Positions 43,730 through 50,810 of a DNA stretch of 50,810 nt are shown here, in pieces; the stretch's first letter is position 1; every line of letters begins with the position of its first letter. The DNA lies in the NCBI GenBank assembly GCA_003584005.1, contig QXHL01000021.1, positions 1 to 50,810 of the forward strand. Reading direction: 5' to 3'. The notes under the pieces are model-generated. The model saw nothing but the letters and a program-made list of their open reading frames with translations. It ran no database searches and was not told the origin of the DNA. The position numbers and the translations under genes were made by a program. The stretch comes from Alicyclobacillaceae bacterium I2511. GTDB lineage: Bacteria; Bacillota; Bacilli; Alicyclobacillales; Alicyclobacillaceae.

Positions 43730-44404
43730 ATGGAGTCATCAAGTTTGAAATACACGGTTTTAAGAGATCTGTTGCGCAGGTATCCAAAACTGCAGACTTG
43801 TTCTGACTCAATTTTCAACGCCTTTAAGTTATTATACACAGTTTTCAAAGAAAAAAATAAAATTTTGGTTTGTGGTAATGGAGGTAGCGCAGCGGATGCC
43901 GAGCACATTGTCGGAGAGCTCATGAAAGGTTTTTCAAAACGTCGTGTTCTTACAGATCAACAGCAACGTAGCTTATATCGTGTAGCACCACCCCAAGTTG
44001 CAGAGTATTTGGCGTCAAATATGGACGAAGCCTTACCTGCAATTTCTCTGGTTAGTCAAACTTCTCTTTTATCGGCTATTGCAAATGACTTGAGTGCTGA
44101 CGTGATGTTTGCACAGCAGGTCCTTGGGTATGGAGAAAAGGGGGATATCTTGCTTGGAATTTCAACTTCAGGCAATTCAAAAGACGTAGTTTTAGCCGCC
44201 TATACTGCCAAAGCACGCGGCATGAAAGTGATTGCGCTCACAGGGCAAGAGGGGGGGACGCTGGCATCCATTGCAGATGTTGCAATTCAAGTGCCAGAAA
44301 CGGAAGTATATCAGATTCAAGAGTTACATCTTCCAGTGTATCACGCGTTATGTAGGATGCTTGAGAATGAGTTATTTCTAAAGAATTCCGCAGCTATAAC
44401 GTAG
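43730..44404 (+). CDS. SIS-domain isomerase, GmhA-like
   Basis: A 224-residue protein of the phosphoheptose isomerase type. It has CGNGGSAADAEHIVGELMKGF near residue 46-66, GDILLGISTSGNSKDVVLAA and VIALTGQEGGTLASIADVAIQVPE, as in GmhA. GmhA interconverts sedoheptulose 7-phosphate and D-glycero-D-manno-heptose 7-phosphate. A stretch of about 40 residues after KGFSKRR (with QQRSLYRVAPPQVAEYL) is longer than in the enterobacterial form but is found in many Gram-positive relatives. ATG 43730 is 9 bases after TAGGAGGG; GTG 43724 is too near. It is followed within 13 bases by the HAD phosphatase gene. Confidence 0.88.
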   Translation: MESSSLKYTVLRDLLRRYPKLQTCSDSIFNAFKLLYTVFKEKNKILVCGNGGSAADAEHIVGELMKGFSKRRVLTDQQQRSLYRVAPPQVAEYLASNMDEALPAISLVSQTSLLSAIANDLSADVMFAQQVLGYGEKGDILLGISTSGNSKDVVLAAYTAKARGMKVIALTGQEGGTLASIADVAIQVPETEVYQIQELHLPVYHALCRMLENELFLKNSAAIT

Positions 44405-44417
44405 GAGGTATTTATTA

Positions 44418-45227
44418 ATGTTCGTTATTAAAAAGCACAGGCTAGCCCCAAAGGTGCGTATTCAAGCGGCTGTTTTCGATTTTGACGGTACATTATCCAC
44501 ATTTCGTACTGGTTGGGAACAGGTGATGCGAATCATGATGCTGGAGTTCATCTGCGACGGGAAACAACCGGATATGGAAATTCTACATGAAGTAGATTTT
44601 TACATTGAACAGTCCACGGGCCAACAAACAATTCATCAAATGCAGTGGCTCGTTAATGCCATTGAACAGCACCAGGGAAAGACCATTGCCCATGACGCTT
44701 GGTGGTATAAACACGAATATACGAGACGCCTTAAAGAGACCATCAAGGACCGCATTACTGCGGTGGCAACAGGTCAGGCGTTTCCTTCAGAGTATTTAAT
44801 TAGCGGTGCAACGGCCTTTCTTCACGATTTATCTGGGGCGGGAGTTCAACTGTTTCTGGTTAGTGGCACAGATCATCCTGATGTGGTGTATGAAGCAAGC
44901 TTATTAAAAATTGACAAACTTTTTGCCGATATTAAGGGTGCGCCTGTGGATCGGGCTGCATTTTCAAAAGAAGCTGTAATTCAGATGTTTGTGGACGAGC
45001 TGGGTATCAGAGGCCGTGAATTGTTGGTTGTTGGCGATGGACCAGTTGAAATTGAATTGGGTGCAAATTACGGAGCCGTTGTACTTGGCGTTGCGAGTGA
45101 TGAGAGTAAACGCCGAGGTGTCAGTGAAGTAAAAAAAACGAGATTAATAAATGCAGGTGCCCAAGCCATCGTCGGTGACTATGAACAATCTGGATTGATT
45201 TTTCAGTGGCTGCAAGTAGAAATGTAA
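44418..45227 (+). CDS. HAD-superfamily phosphatase
   Basis: A 269-residue HAD hydrolase. Motif I is FDFDGTLS (nucleophile and acid/base Asp, about 20-27), motif II is LVSGTD, the motif III Lys is in AFSKEAV, and motif IV is VVGDGPVEIE, where Glu takes the place of the usual second Asp. A helical cap of about 100 residues sits between motifs I and II. It probably removes phosphate from a sugar bisphosphate or sugar phosphate, the step GmhB performs in heptose synthesis, though this is a different HAD subclass. ATG 44418 follows GTAGGAGGT. Confidence 0.85.
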   Translation: MFVIKKHRLAPKVRIQAAVFDFDGTLSTFRTGWEQVMRIMMLEFICDGKQPDMEILHEVDFYIEQSTGQQTIHQMQWLVNAIEQHQGKTIAHDAWWYKHEYTRRLKETIKDRITAVATGQAFPSEYLISGATAFLHDLSGAGVQLFLVSGTDHPDVVYEASLLKIDKLFADIKGAPVDRAAFSKEAVIQMFVDELGIRGRELLVVGDGPVEIELGANYGAVVLGVASDESKRRGVSEVKKTRLINAGAQAIVGDYEQSGLIFQWLQVEM

Positions 45228-45281
45228 TGATTCAATGAACTAACAGAATTCTAACTAAATATAGTTCAAGGAGGGGTTCAT

Positions 45282-46043
45282 TTGGAACCTACGTTACAGG
45301 CAACAGGAATCGCTAAATATTTTGGTAGTATTCGTGCACTCGAGCATGTGGATTTTGAAATTTATCCAGGTGAAGTTGTTGCGGTTCTTGGAGATAACGG
45401 TGCTGGGAAATCCACGTTTATCAAAATTTTATCTGGTGTTTATCATCCAGATCAAGGAGAAATTCGTTTAAACGGAGAACTGGTGCGATTAAATAGTCCT
45501 ATGGATGCTCGTAAAAAGGGGATTGAAACGGTATATCAGGATTTGGCGCTGGCGCCTCAAGTGGATGTCACTTCAAATATTTTTTTGGGTAGAGAGATGA
45601 TGCGTAAAGGATTACTTGGGAAAATTGGCTTTCTTGATAGAAAAGCGATGCGGGATCAAGTAAAAAATATGTTAGGGCAACTTAAGGCTTCTGTCAAATC
45701 TGTAAATCAAGTCGTTGACGAATTGTCTGGTGGACAACGTCAGGCGGTCGCCATTGTACGAGCGGTTTCCTGGGGCACGAATTTGGTGATTATGGATGAG
45801 CCAACGGCAGCCTTGGGTGTTGAAGAAAGTGCAAAAACACTGGAATTGATAAAAGAAGTCAAATCAAAGGGTATTCCAGTTATTTTTATAACCCATACAA
45901 TTCCGTTTGCGTTTGATGTGGCAGACCGAATTGTAGTCTTGCGGCTTGGAAAATCAGTAGTCAATTTAATGACCCATGACACCCATATGGATGAGGTTGT
46001 GCAGTGGATTACTGGTTCCAAGTCCGTGGAGAATAATTATTGA
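45282..46043 (+). CDS. Sugar ABC importer ATPase, single-domain FrcA type
   Basis: A 253-residue ATPase with Walker A GDNGAGKS (about 37-44), a Q-loop in TVYQDLALA, signature LSGGQRQAVAI and Walker B LVIMDEPTAALG. It is related to the N-terminal half of RbsA-like importers but has only one ATPase domain, as in the fructose importer FrcA. TTG 45282 has AAGGAGGGG 6-7 bases upstream. Together with the permease and binding-protein genes that follow it builds a pentose/hexose-type importer. It follows the HAD gene by 54 bases. Confidence 0.93.
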   Translation: MEPTLQATGIAKYFGSIRALEHVDFEIYPGEVVAVLGDNGAGKSTFIKILSGVYHPDQGEIRLNGELVRLNSPMDARKKGIETVYQDLALAPQVDVTSNIFLGREMMRKGLLGKIGFLDRKAMRDQVKNMLGQLKASVKSVNQVVDELSGGQRQAVAIVRAVSWGTNLVIMDEPTAALGVEESAKTLELIKEVKSKGIPVIFITHTIPFAFDVADRIVVLRLGKSVVNLMTHDTHMDEVVQWITGSKSVENNY

Positions 46044-46090
46044 ATTGCAGTGCCATCGACGGGAACCAATAAAAGAGGGGTATCTACATT

Positions 46091-47098
46091 ATGTCTAATC
46101 GAGCTGTGACCAAAGAAACTACACATCAGGTTAATTTAACAAGTAACCGTATACGGAAAGGCTTATCGAATTATTGGACTCTTAGCATTTTGGTATTGAT
46201 TATTGCTATTTTTGGTGTTATTGAACCGCGTTTTCTTTCAAGGTCAAATTGGTTAAGCACAACCACATATATGACCGAGACCATGCTTTTGGGTATCAGT
46301 GAAACGTTTGTCATCATCACAGCAGGAATTGATTTATCTGTGGGGGCCATTGAAGGACTCGCTGGCGTGGTTGCTGCACTGGTCATATTAAAAACACTTG
46401 CATTTGGAACCACTTTATCTCTTATTTTTGGAGTTGTTTTTGGGCTAGTAGTTGGAATGTTGGTAGGACTAGTCAATGGATTGGTTATAACGAAAATGAA
46501 AATTACCCCATTCATTACTACGTTAGGGACAATGGGGGTGGCAACTGGGTTAACATTCATTTTTTCCGGAGGAACAGATGTGGTTGGGTTGCCGGCATCT
46601 CTAAACGTAATTGGAAATTTGGTTGTTGCAAGTTGGTTTAATTTTACTGTGATTATTACGATGATTGTCTTAGCTTTAGCTGGAATCTGGTTGTCCAAAA
46701 CTCGGTTTGGTCAATACACCTATGCCATTGGAAGTAATGCAGAAGCGTCCAGACGTGCAGGGATTCGTGTGGATAATCACCTCATTAAGGTTTACATGTT
46801 AAGCGGTCTGATTGCCTCACTGTCAGGGATTTTGTTGTTGACTCGCTTTGCGACTGCCTCCCCATTAACTGGGGCCAACTCAGAGCTAAACGCTATTGCG
46901 GCTGTGGTAATTGGCGGTGCCAGTCTCTTTGGTGGGCGTGGCACGATGTTTGGTACTTTGGTGGGTGCAGGAATTATATCTGTGCTGGTTACAGGGTTAG
47001 TGATAGTCAATGTTCAACCATATTGGCAGGTTGTGGCTATTGGTGTCATTATCATTCTTGCTGTATGGTTTGACCAATTAAATCATCGCCCTAGTTAA
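46091..47098 (+). CDS. Sugar ABC importer permease, RbsC/FrcC type
   Basis: A 335-residue membrane protein of the ribose/xylose/fructose permease family. It has about ten hydrophobic segments and the family signatures ETFVIITAGIDLSVGAIEGLAG, GLVNGLVITKMKITPFITTLG, YAIGSNAEASRRAGIRVD and ELNAIAAVVIGGASLFGGRGT. It forms the membrane channel with the ATPase encoded just upstream. ATG 46091 follows AAGAGGGG. The specific sugar cannot be read from the sequence. Confidence 0.94.
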   Translation: MSNRAVTKETTHQVNLTSNRIRKGLSNYWTLSILVLIIAIFGVIEPRFLSRSNWLSTTTYMTETMLLGISETFVIITAGIDLSVGAIEGLAGVVAALVILKTLAFGTTLSLIFGVVFGLVVGMLVGLVNGLVITKMKITPFITTLGTMGVATGLTFIFSGGTDVVGLPASLNVIGNLVVASWFNFTVIITMIVLALAGIWLSKTRFGQYTYAIGSNAEASRRAGIRVDNHLIKVYMLSGLIASLSGILLLTRFATASPLTGANSELNAIAAVVIGGASLFGGRGTMFGTLVGAGIISVLVTGLVIVNVQPYWQVVAIGVIIILAVWFDQLNHRPS

Positions 47099-47121
47099 CC
47101 ACAGTAAAAACTAGGTTTCAT

Positions 47122-47141
47122 CTTGTTCGAAAATGAACAAG
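47122..47141 (+). promoter_or_regulatory. Small hairpin between permease and binding-protein genes
   Basis: CTTGTTC (47122-47128) pairs with GAACAAG (47135-47141). In such operons a hairpin here often raises expression of the binding protein by mRNA stabilisation or processing; that role is inferred. Confidence 0.4.
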
Positions 47142-47197
47142 TTGAGCATAGCAAGGTGTATTAATAAATTATTAAAAAATTTAAGGGGGAACGAAGT

Positions 47198-48217
47198 ATG
47201 AGCAAGTCAATGACAGTGTTTGGAACGGTAACGATTGCTGCACTACTCTTGGCTGGCTGTGGTAATGGAGGAGGTGCTTCAAGCAACAGTGTCAGCTCCA
47301 ATAGTTCAGGGAATGCGACGGCTCCTGCCAAATCCAATGGACAGTATACTATTGGATTTATTCCAGGTATCACAACGGACGCATTTTACATTAGCATGCT
47401 AAAGGGGGCCAAGGCAGAAGCGACAAAATTGGGAGTAACTCTGGATATTCAAGGCGCAGCCCAATGGAACTATACATTGCAAACGCCTATCGTACAAAGC
47501 ATGATTTCAAAAAAGGTAAACCTGTTGATTATTGCTCCCAACGATGCCAATGCTATGTACTCTCCGTTGGATCAAGCCGTTCAGGCTAATATCCCAGTCA
47601 TTACAGTAGATACTACGATTAATAATGCCAGTATATTGACTAGTAAAATCACCTCTAACAATCAACAAGGCGGTACAGTAGCTGCAGACACCTTGGCAAA
47701 AATGATTGGGGATGCTGGTGATGTTGCGGTGATAAATACAGTGCCAGGTGTATCTACGACAGACGCTCGGCAGTCCGCGTTTATCAATGAAATGAAAAAA
47801 TATCCCAACATTCACGTTGTTGCAACTGAATACACGAATGACCAGCAAAATGCGGCAGCTGTAGATATTGAGAATATCTTACTATCACATCCACATTTGA
47901 AAGGTGTTTTTGCCACTAATGTCGTGAATGCTGCGGGTGTTGCATCCGGGTTACAAGCGAAGAATGCTCAGAGTAAGGTAAAGTTGATTGCGTATGATGC
48001 CGAACCTGAAGAAGTAACAGATCTCAAAAACGGAAGCATTCAAGCTCTGGTGGTTCAAAAGCCTTATCTTGAAGGGCAAATGGCAGTGGATTATGCATAC
48101 GACTACTTAACTGGAAAAAAATCTGAAATTCAGAAAAGTGTAGTTCTATCCAATGTGATTGCGACGCCACAAAATGTGAATGTTCCGAATGTGAGTAAGT
48201 GGTTTTACACTAATTAA
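47198..48217 (+). CDS. Sugar-binding lipoprotein, RbsB-like (family 2/4)
   Basis: A 339-residue lipoprotein with lipobox LLAGC (Cys about 21) and a serine/asparagine-rich linker, then a periplasmic-binding-protein fold like RbsB. It has YTIGFIPGITTDAFYISMLKGAKAEA, NLLIIAPNDANAMYSPLDQAVQANIPVITVDT, GDVAVINTVPGVSTTDAR and KLIAYDAEPEEV. It captures the sugar for the ATPase and permease encoded upstream. ATG 47198 follows AAGGGGGAA. A 9-bp hairpin at 48284-48316 follows the gene. Confidence 0.94.
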   Translation: MSKSMTVFGTVTIAALLLAGCGNGGGASSNSVSSNSSGNATAPAKSNGQYTIGFIPGITTDAFYISMLKGAKAEATKLGVTLDIQGAAQWNYTLQTPIVQSMISKKVNLLIIAPNDANAMYSPLDQAVQANIPVITVDTTINNASILTSKITSNNQQGGTVAADTLAKMIGDAGDVAVINTVPGVSTTDARQSAFINEMKKYPNIHVVATEYTNDQQNAAAVDIENILLSHPHLKGVFATNVVNAAGVASGLQAKNAQSKVKLIAYDAEPEEVTDLKNGSIQALVVQKPYLEGQMAVDYAYDYLTGKKSEIQKSVVLSNVIATPQNVNVPNVSKWFYTN

Positions 48218-48283
48218 TATAGCAAGAGTAGTAAAATCAAAGTTTGTCTTTAGATCTGTAAAAGACTGCATGATGAAACTTGA

Positions 48284-48316
48284 GTGAGGCCGTCACGAAC
48301 ATTGCGGCGGCCTCAC
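48284..48316 (+). terminator. Hairpin after the binding-protein gene
   Basis: GTGAGGCCG (48284-48292) pairs exactly with CGGCCTCAC (48308-48316). There is no T-tract. It lies 67 bases after the stop codon, between the importer genes and the ROK kinase-like gene. Confidence 0.55.
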
Positions 48317-48419
48317 AAATGTCAACTATTTTGAGGGACTGGGTTTGACTTATTGCTCAACGTCTCATTTTTAGGATGAGGACGACGCCTATCATATTTG
48401 AACTTGAAGGTGGAAGAGA

Positions 48420-49361
48420 ATGTTGAATATTATAGGGATTGATATTGGAGGGACAAAATGCATTGTTTCCTTGGCGGAATGGGTAGACAATAAATTGCAA
48501 TTTAAAAAGGTCCAGCGCTTTCTGACGATGCCTCAGCGCGGACCAGAAGCAATTCTCGGGCATATTGAAAGTATTGTGAAAGACATGATGAAAGTTGAAG
48601 CGAATATAGCGGCTATTGGAATCAGTTGTGGGGGTCCTTTAGATAGTTTGAAAGGTATCATTATGTCTCCACCAAATCTTCCTGGATGGGAAAGTGTTAG
48701 AATTGTTGAAAGGATGGCCGCACGTTTTGATATACCAATTTATTTAGAAAATGATGCGAACGCAGATGCTTTGGCAGAGTGGTTATTTGGTGCAGGACGA
48801 GGAGCAAATAATTTAGTTTTTATGACTTTCGGAACCGGGCTGGGTGCTGGTTTAATTATGAATGGACACCTTTATACGGGGGCACATGGAATGGCCGGGG
48901 AACTTGGCCATTGGCGTCTTTCTGAAGAATTTGGGCCGATAAATTACGGGAAAACAGGAAGCTTTCAGGGATATTGTAGTGGTAATGGAATTGTCATGTG
49001 GTATCATCATCTGTTGGGACAACAGGATGCTATGTTAACTGCAGAGGAAATTGCAATTCTAGCTCGCAAAGGGGATGAACTGGCACAACGGGTATATCGT
49101 CAGTCTGGGGAAGTTCTAGGACAAGGGTTAGCCTTGCTGATTGATTTGTTAGCGCCGGATATAATTATAATTGGCGGAATTTTCTCATATTCCTATGACT
49201 TGATTGGGACCTATGTAGAAAAGGTCATCGATAATGAATCTTTGAAAGTGCTCCGGCAGTCCTGTACCATCAAGCCTTCTGTATTAGGGCAGGATATCGG
49301 TAATTATGCAGGTTGCATTGTGGCGGTAAATAAAATTTTAGAAATAAAAAACGATTTTTAA
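48420..49361 (+). CDS. ROK-family sugar kinase-like protein
   Basis: A 313-residue ROK protein with the N-terminal phosphate loop IGIDIGGTKCIVSLAEW, then GISCGGPLDSLKGII, ENDANADALAEWLFGAG, a glycine-rich FMTFGTGLGAGLI and ELGHWRLS. No N-terminal DNA-binding domain is present, so it is a kinase rather than a repressor. The zinc motif CxCGxxGCxE usual in the family is replaced by GKTGSFQGYCSG, which leaves one cysteine. ATG 48420 follows GAAGGTGGAAG. It may phosphorylate the imported sugar. Confidence 0.87.
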   Translation: MLNIIGIDIGGTKCIVSLAEWVDNKLQFKKVQRFLTMPQRGPEAILGHIESIVKDMMKVEANIAAIGISCGGPLDSLKGIIMSPPNLPGWESVRIVERMAARFDIPIYLENDANADALAEWLFGAGRGANNLVFMTFGTGLGAGLIMNGHLYTGAHGMAGELGHWRLSEEFGPINYGKTGSFQGYCSGNGIVMWYHHLLGQQDAMLTAEEIAILARKGDELAQRVYRQSGEVLGQGLALLIDLLAPDIIIIGGIFSYSYDLIGTYVEKVIDNESLKVLRQSCTIKPSVLGQDIGNYAGCIVAVNKILEIKNDF

Positions 49362-49383
49362 AGATTTAAAAGGAGTTAGTGAC

Positions 49384-50577
49384 ATGCATGGTGTGACACC
49401 ACAGGAGGAATTGAAACGCCACAATGAAACATTCATTCTAGATTTAATTAGAGAGTACGGTCCGGTTTCTAGGGCTCAATTAACTTTGAAAACAGGGTTA
49501 AGTGCCCAAACGATTACGAATGTAGTGCGTCGTTTTCTGGATAATGGATTGGTGATTGAAACGGGTGTCTTAAGAAACGGAAATATTGGTAGACAACCAA
49601 TTAACTTAGATATTGCTGCGGATGGAGCCTATGCCATCGGAATCAGCATTGAGCGGGATCGGTTAATTGAGGGAGTTGTGAATTTAAAAGGTGAAGTGGT
49701 CCACCAGGGGGTTGAAGTGTTATCTGGTGGAGAAACCCCAGAGATCATGTCACAAAAAATTGTGAAGTATATCACATCAACGATGGAAAACGAACATTTT
49801 GTGAAAGTGCGCGATAAAATCGCAGGGGTTGGAATTGGGGTACCTGGACCCCTTCATTATACATCGGGTGAGGTGGTCTCCCCCCCTAATCTGCCTAACT
49901 GGTCAAGAGTTCCTTTTCGCGACTACATTCAATCGAAAATTGGAAAACCTGTTGTGATAGAAAACAACGCTACTGCCTCTGCAATTGGTGAACACTGGAG
50001 AGGGAAATGGCTCTCTAGTTCATTTTTATACTGTTATTGGGGAATTGGAATTGGTGGAGGACTTATCACAAACGGGGAGGTTTATCGCGGTGTAAGCGGG
50101 AACGCGGTTGAATTTGGACACCTTGTTGTAGAGCCACATGGTCGCAAGTGTGATTGTGGGGGGGAAGGATGTCTTGAGAGGTATGCCTCTATTCCAGCCA
50201 TTTTGCATGATATCTCTCAGTTTGGACAATTCAAGAGTCTGGAGGAAGTTGTGACCGCAGCAGCAACTCGCCCAGAATTATTACAAGTCTTGAAACAGGC
50301 TGGAGAATATTTTGCACAAGCTTTGATTTCAGCTATTAATTTATTTGATGTCGATCTTGTGATTATTGGTGGATATCGTTTTCCGTTGGTTCAAAGTATT
50401 TTTCTGCCCATTTTATCTGCCAATGTTCGCAGTAAGACAATTCGGTCAAGGGTTGCAGACCTATCCATTAAAGTATCTTCGATTGGGGAAGAATCGACTG
50501 CAATTGGTGCTGCATCCCTTGTATTTCACGAACTTCTTCTTAGCCACACACGAGAGAGGAATGCGAAAACCTGGTAA
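49384..50577 (+). CDS. ROK-family transcriptional repressor (NagC/XylR type)
   Basis: A 397-residue protein. The first 75 residues are a winged helix-turn-helix (EYGPVSRAQLTLKTGLSAQTITNVVRRFLDNGLVIETG). The rest is a ROK sugar-binding domain with GIGVPGPLHY, ENNATASAIGEHWRGK, GIGIGGGLITNG and the zinc site CDCGGEGCLERYAS. It probably represses the sugar operon and is released by a sugar or sugar phosphate. The inverted repeat on the -35 box at 40623-40640 is a candidate site. It is 22 bases after the ROK kinase-like gene, so the two are cotranscribed. Confidence 0.92.
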   Translation: MHGVTPQEELKRHNETFILDLIREYGPVSRAQLTLKTGLSAQTITNVVRRFLDNGLVIETGVLRNGNIGRQPINLDIAADGAYAIGISIERDRLIEGVVNLKGEVVHQGVEVLSGGETPEIMSQKIVKYITSTMENEHFVKVRDKIAGVGIGVPGPLHYTSGEVVSPPNLPNWSRVPFRDYIQSKIGKPVVIENNATASAIGEHWRGKWLSSSFLYCYWGIGIGGGLITNGEVYRGVSGNAVEFGHLVVEPHGRKCDCGGEGCLERYASIPAILHDISQFGQFKSLEEVVTAAATRPELLQVLKQAGEYFAQALISAINLFDVDLVIIGGYRFPLVQSIFLPILSANVRSKTIRSRVADLSIKVSSIGEESTAIGAASLVFHELLLSHTRERNAKTW

Positions 50578-50793
50578 ACATTAATAGGGTTCTATATACA
50601 CTCTACAACAGATTGCTGCCGTCCCATAAAAGTATGTAAATGTAGATTGGAGTTGAAGTGTTTTCACAGAAATCACTGTTTAAGAGCCATTCCTGTAATG
50701 AATTAATTTCGGGCTTGAAACAAAAAGAGCGCCTCCTGTATGCTGGGTTCCGAATGCAGGACATTCATTCCCTGATTGAGGAGGACGCTCAAC

Positions 50794-50810
50794 GTGAAGT
50801 ATAAGATGCA
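50794..50810 (+). CDS. Start of a gene cut by the window end
   Basis: GTG 50794 begins the peptide MKYKM and is preceded by GAGGAGGA, so it is a likely start. Upstream, GAGCGCCTCCT near 50728 and AGGAGGACGCTC near 50780 form an inverted repeat around the start region. This arrangement would fit the left part of an insertion sequence, but nothing beyond five codons can be read. The 50578-50727 stretch shows no gene. Confidence 0.4.

Overview
The window looks like chromosomal DNA of an aerobic Gram-positive (Bacillota) rod, possibly near Alicyclobacillaceae. The evidence is strong AAGGAGG-type ribosome sites, frequent TTG and GTG starts, a Bacillus-like SpeH, lipoproteins with Gram-positive lipoboxes and a set of Bacillus-like carbon-metabolism genes. 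Species-level placement is inference. The last 10 kb is visibly more A+T-rich than the rest.

1-10 kb is a mosaic of housekeeping and small accessory genes: the end of a MacB/FtsX-type permease, htpX, a glycosyltransferase, a rhomboid protease and speH. A 1.1 kb gene-poor stretch follows, holding a long perfect hairpin and a candidate HEARO/omega-RNA-like structured RNA with no nuclease gene beside it. Next come a PepSY protein and a tRNA cluster (Ala, Phe, Gly, Cys). A Phd/RelE-type toxin-antitoxin pair sits between the intact tRNA-Ala and a 5'-truncated copy of it, and an Rpn-family nuclease gene lies downstream.

10-25 kb is mostly metabolic. It has an acetate/CoA module (CoA-transferase, RNase H-like protein, LytTR regulator, acetate transporter), a beta-carbonic anhydrase, an MFS transporter and the 2-methylcitrate genes prpD-prpB on the minus strand. 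It also has a precorrin-2 dehydrogenase, a cupredoxin-like lipoprotein, a sodium:solute symporter, an AhbD/NirJ-like radical SAM enzyme and tRNA-Leu.

25-34 kb is a sugar uptake and regulation block. A LevR-type sigma-54 activator overlaps genes for a mannose-class PTS (IIB, a IIC-IID fusion, IIA). These are followed by a very good sigma-54 (-24/-12) promoter with repeated upstream boxes, which reads into a sugar ABC importer (binding protein plus two permeases, no ATPase).

34-40 kb holds the most unusual locus: four co-directional, overlapping or closely spaced genes encoding an unrecognised protein, two P-loop ATPases (the second BrxD/DUF2791-like) and a BrxL-like AAA+/Lon-like protein. This looks like a BREX-derived system, but no methyltransferase, PglZ, BrxA/B or helicase is present, and the Lon-type catalytic lysine appears to be methionine.

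40-50.6 kb starts with a heavily broken D-lyxose/D-mannose isomerase (YdaE-like) pseudogene. A long operon-like run follows: two tandem deoxyhypusine-synthase-like paralogues, an HldE/RfaE-like kinase, a GmhA-like isomerase, a HAD phosphatase, a ribose/fructose-type ABC importer and two ROK proteins. The isomerase-kinase-phosphatase trio mirrors heptose-phosphate chemistry, but it is tied to an importer and to two proteins of unknown chemistry. It is therefore a candidate new sugar pathway. The window ends at the first codons of another gene, perhaps an insertion-sequence transposase.
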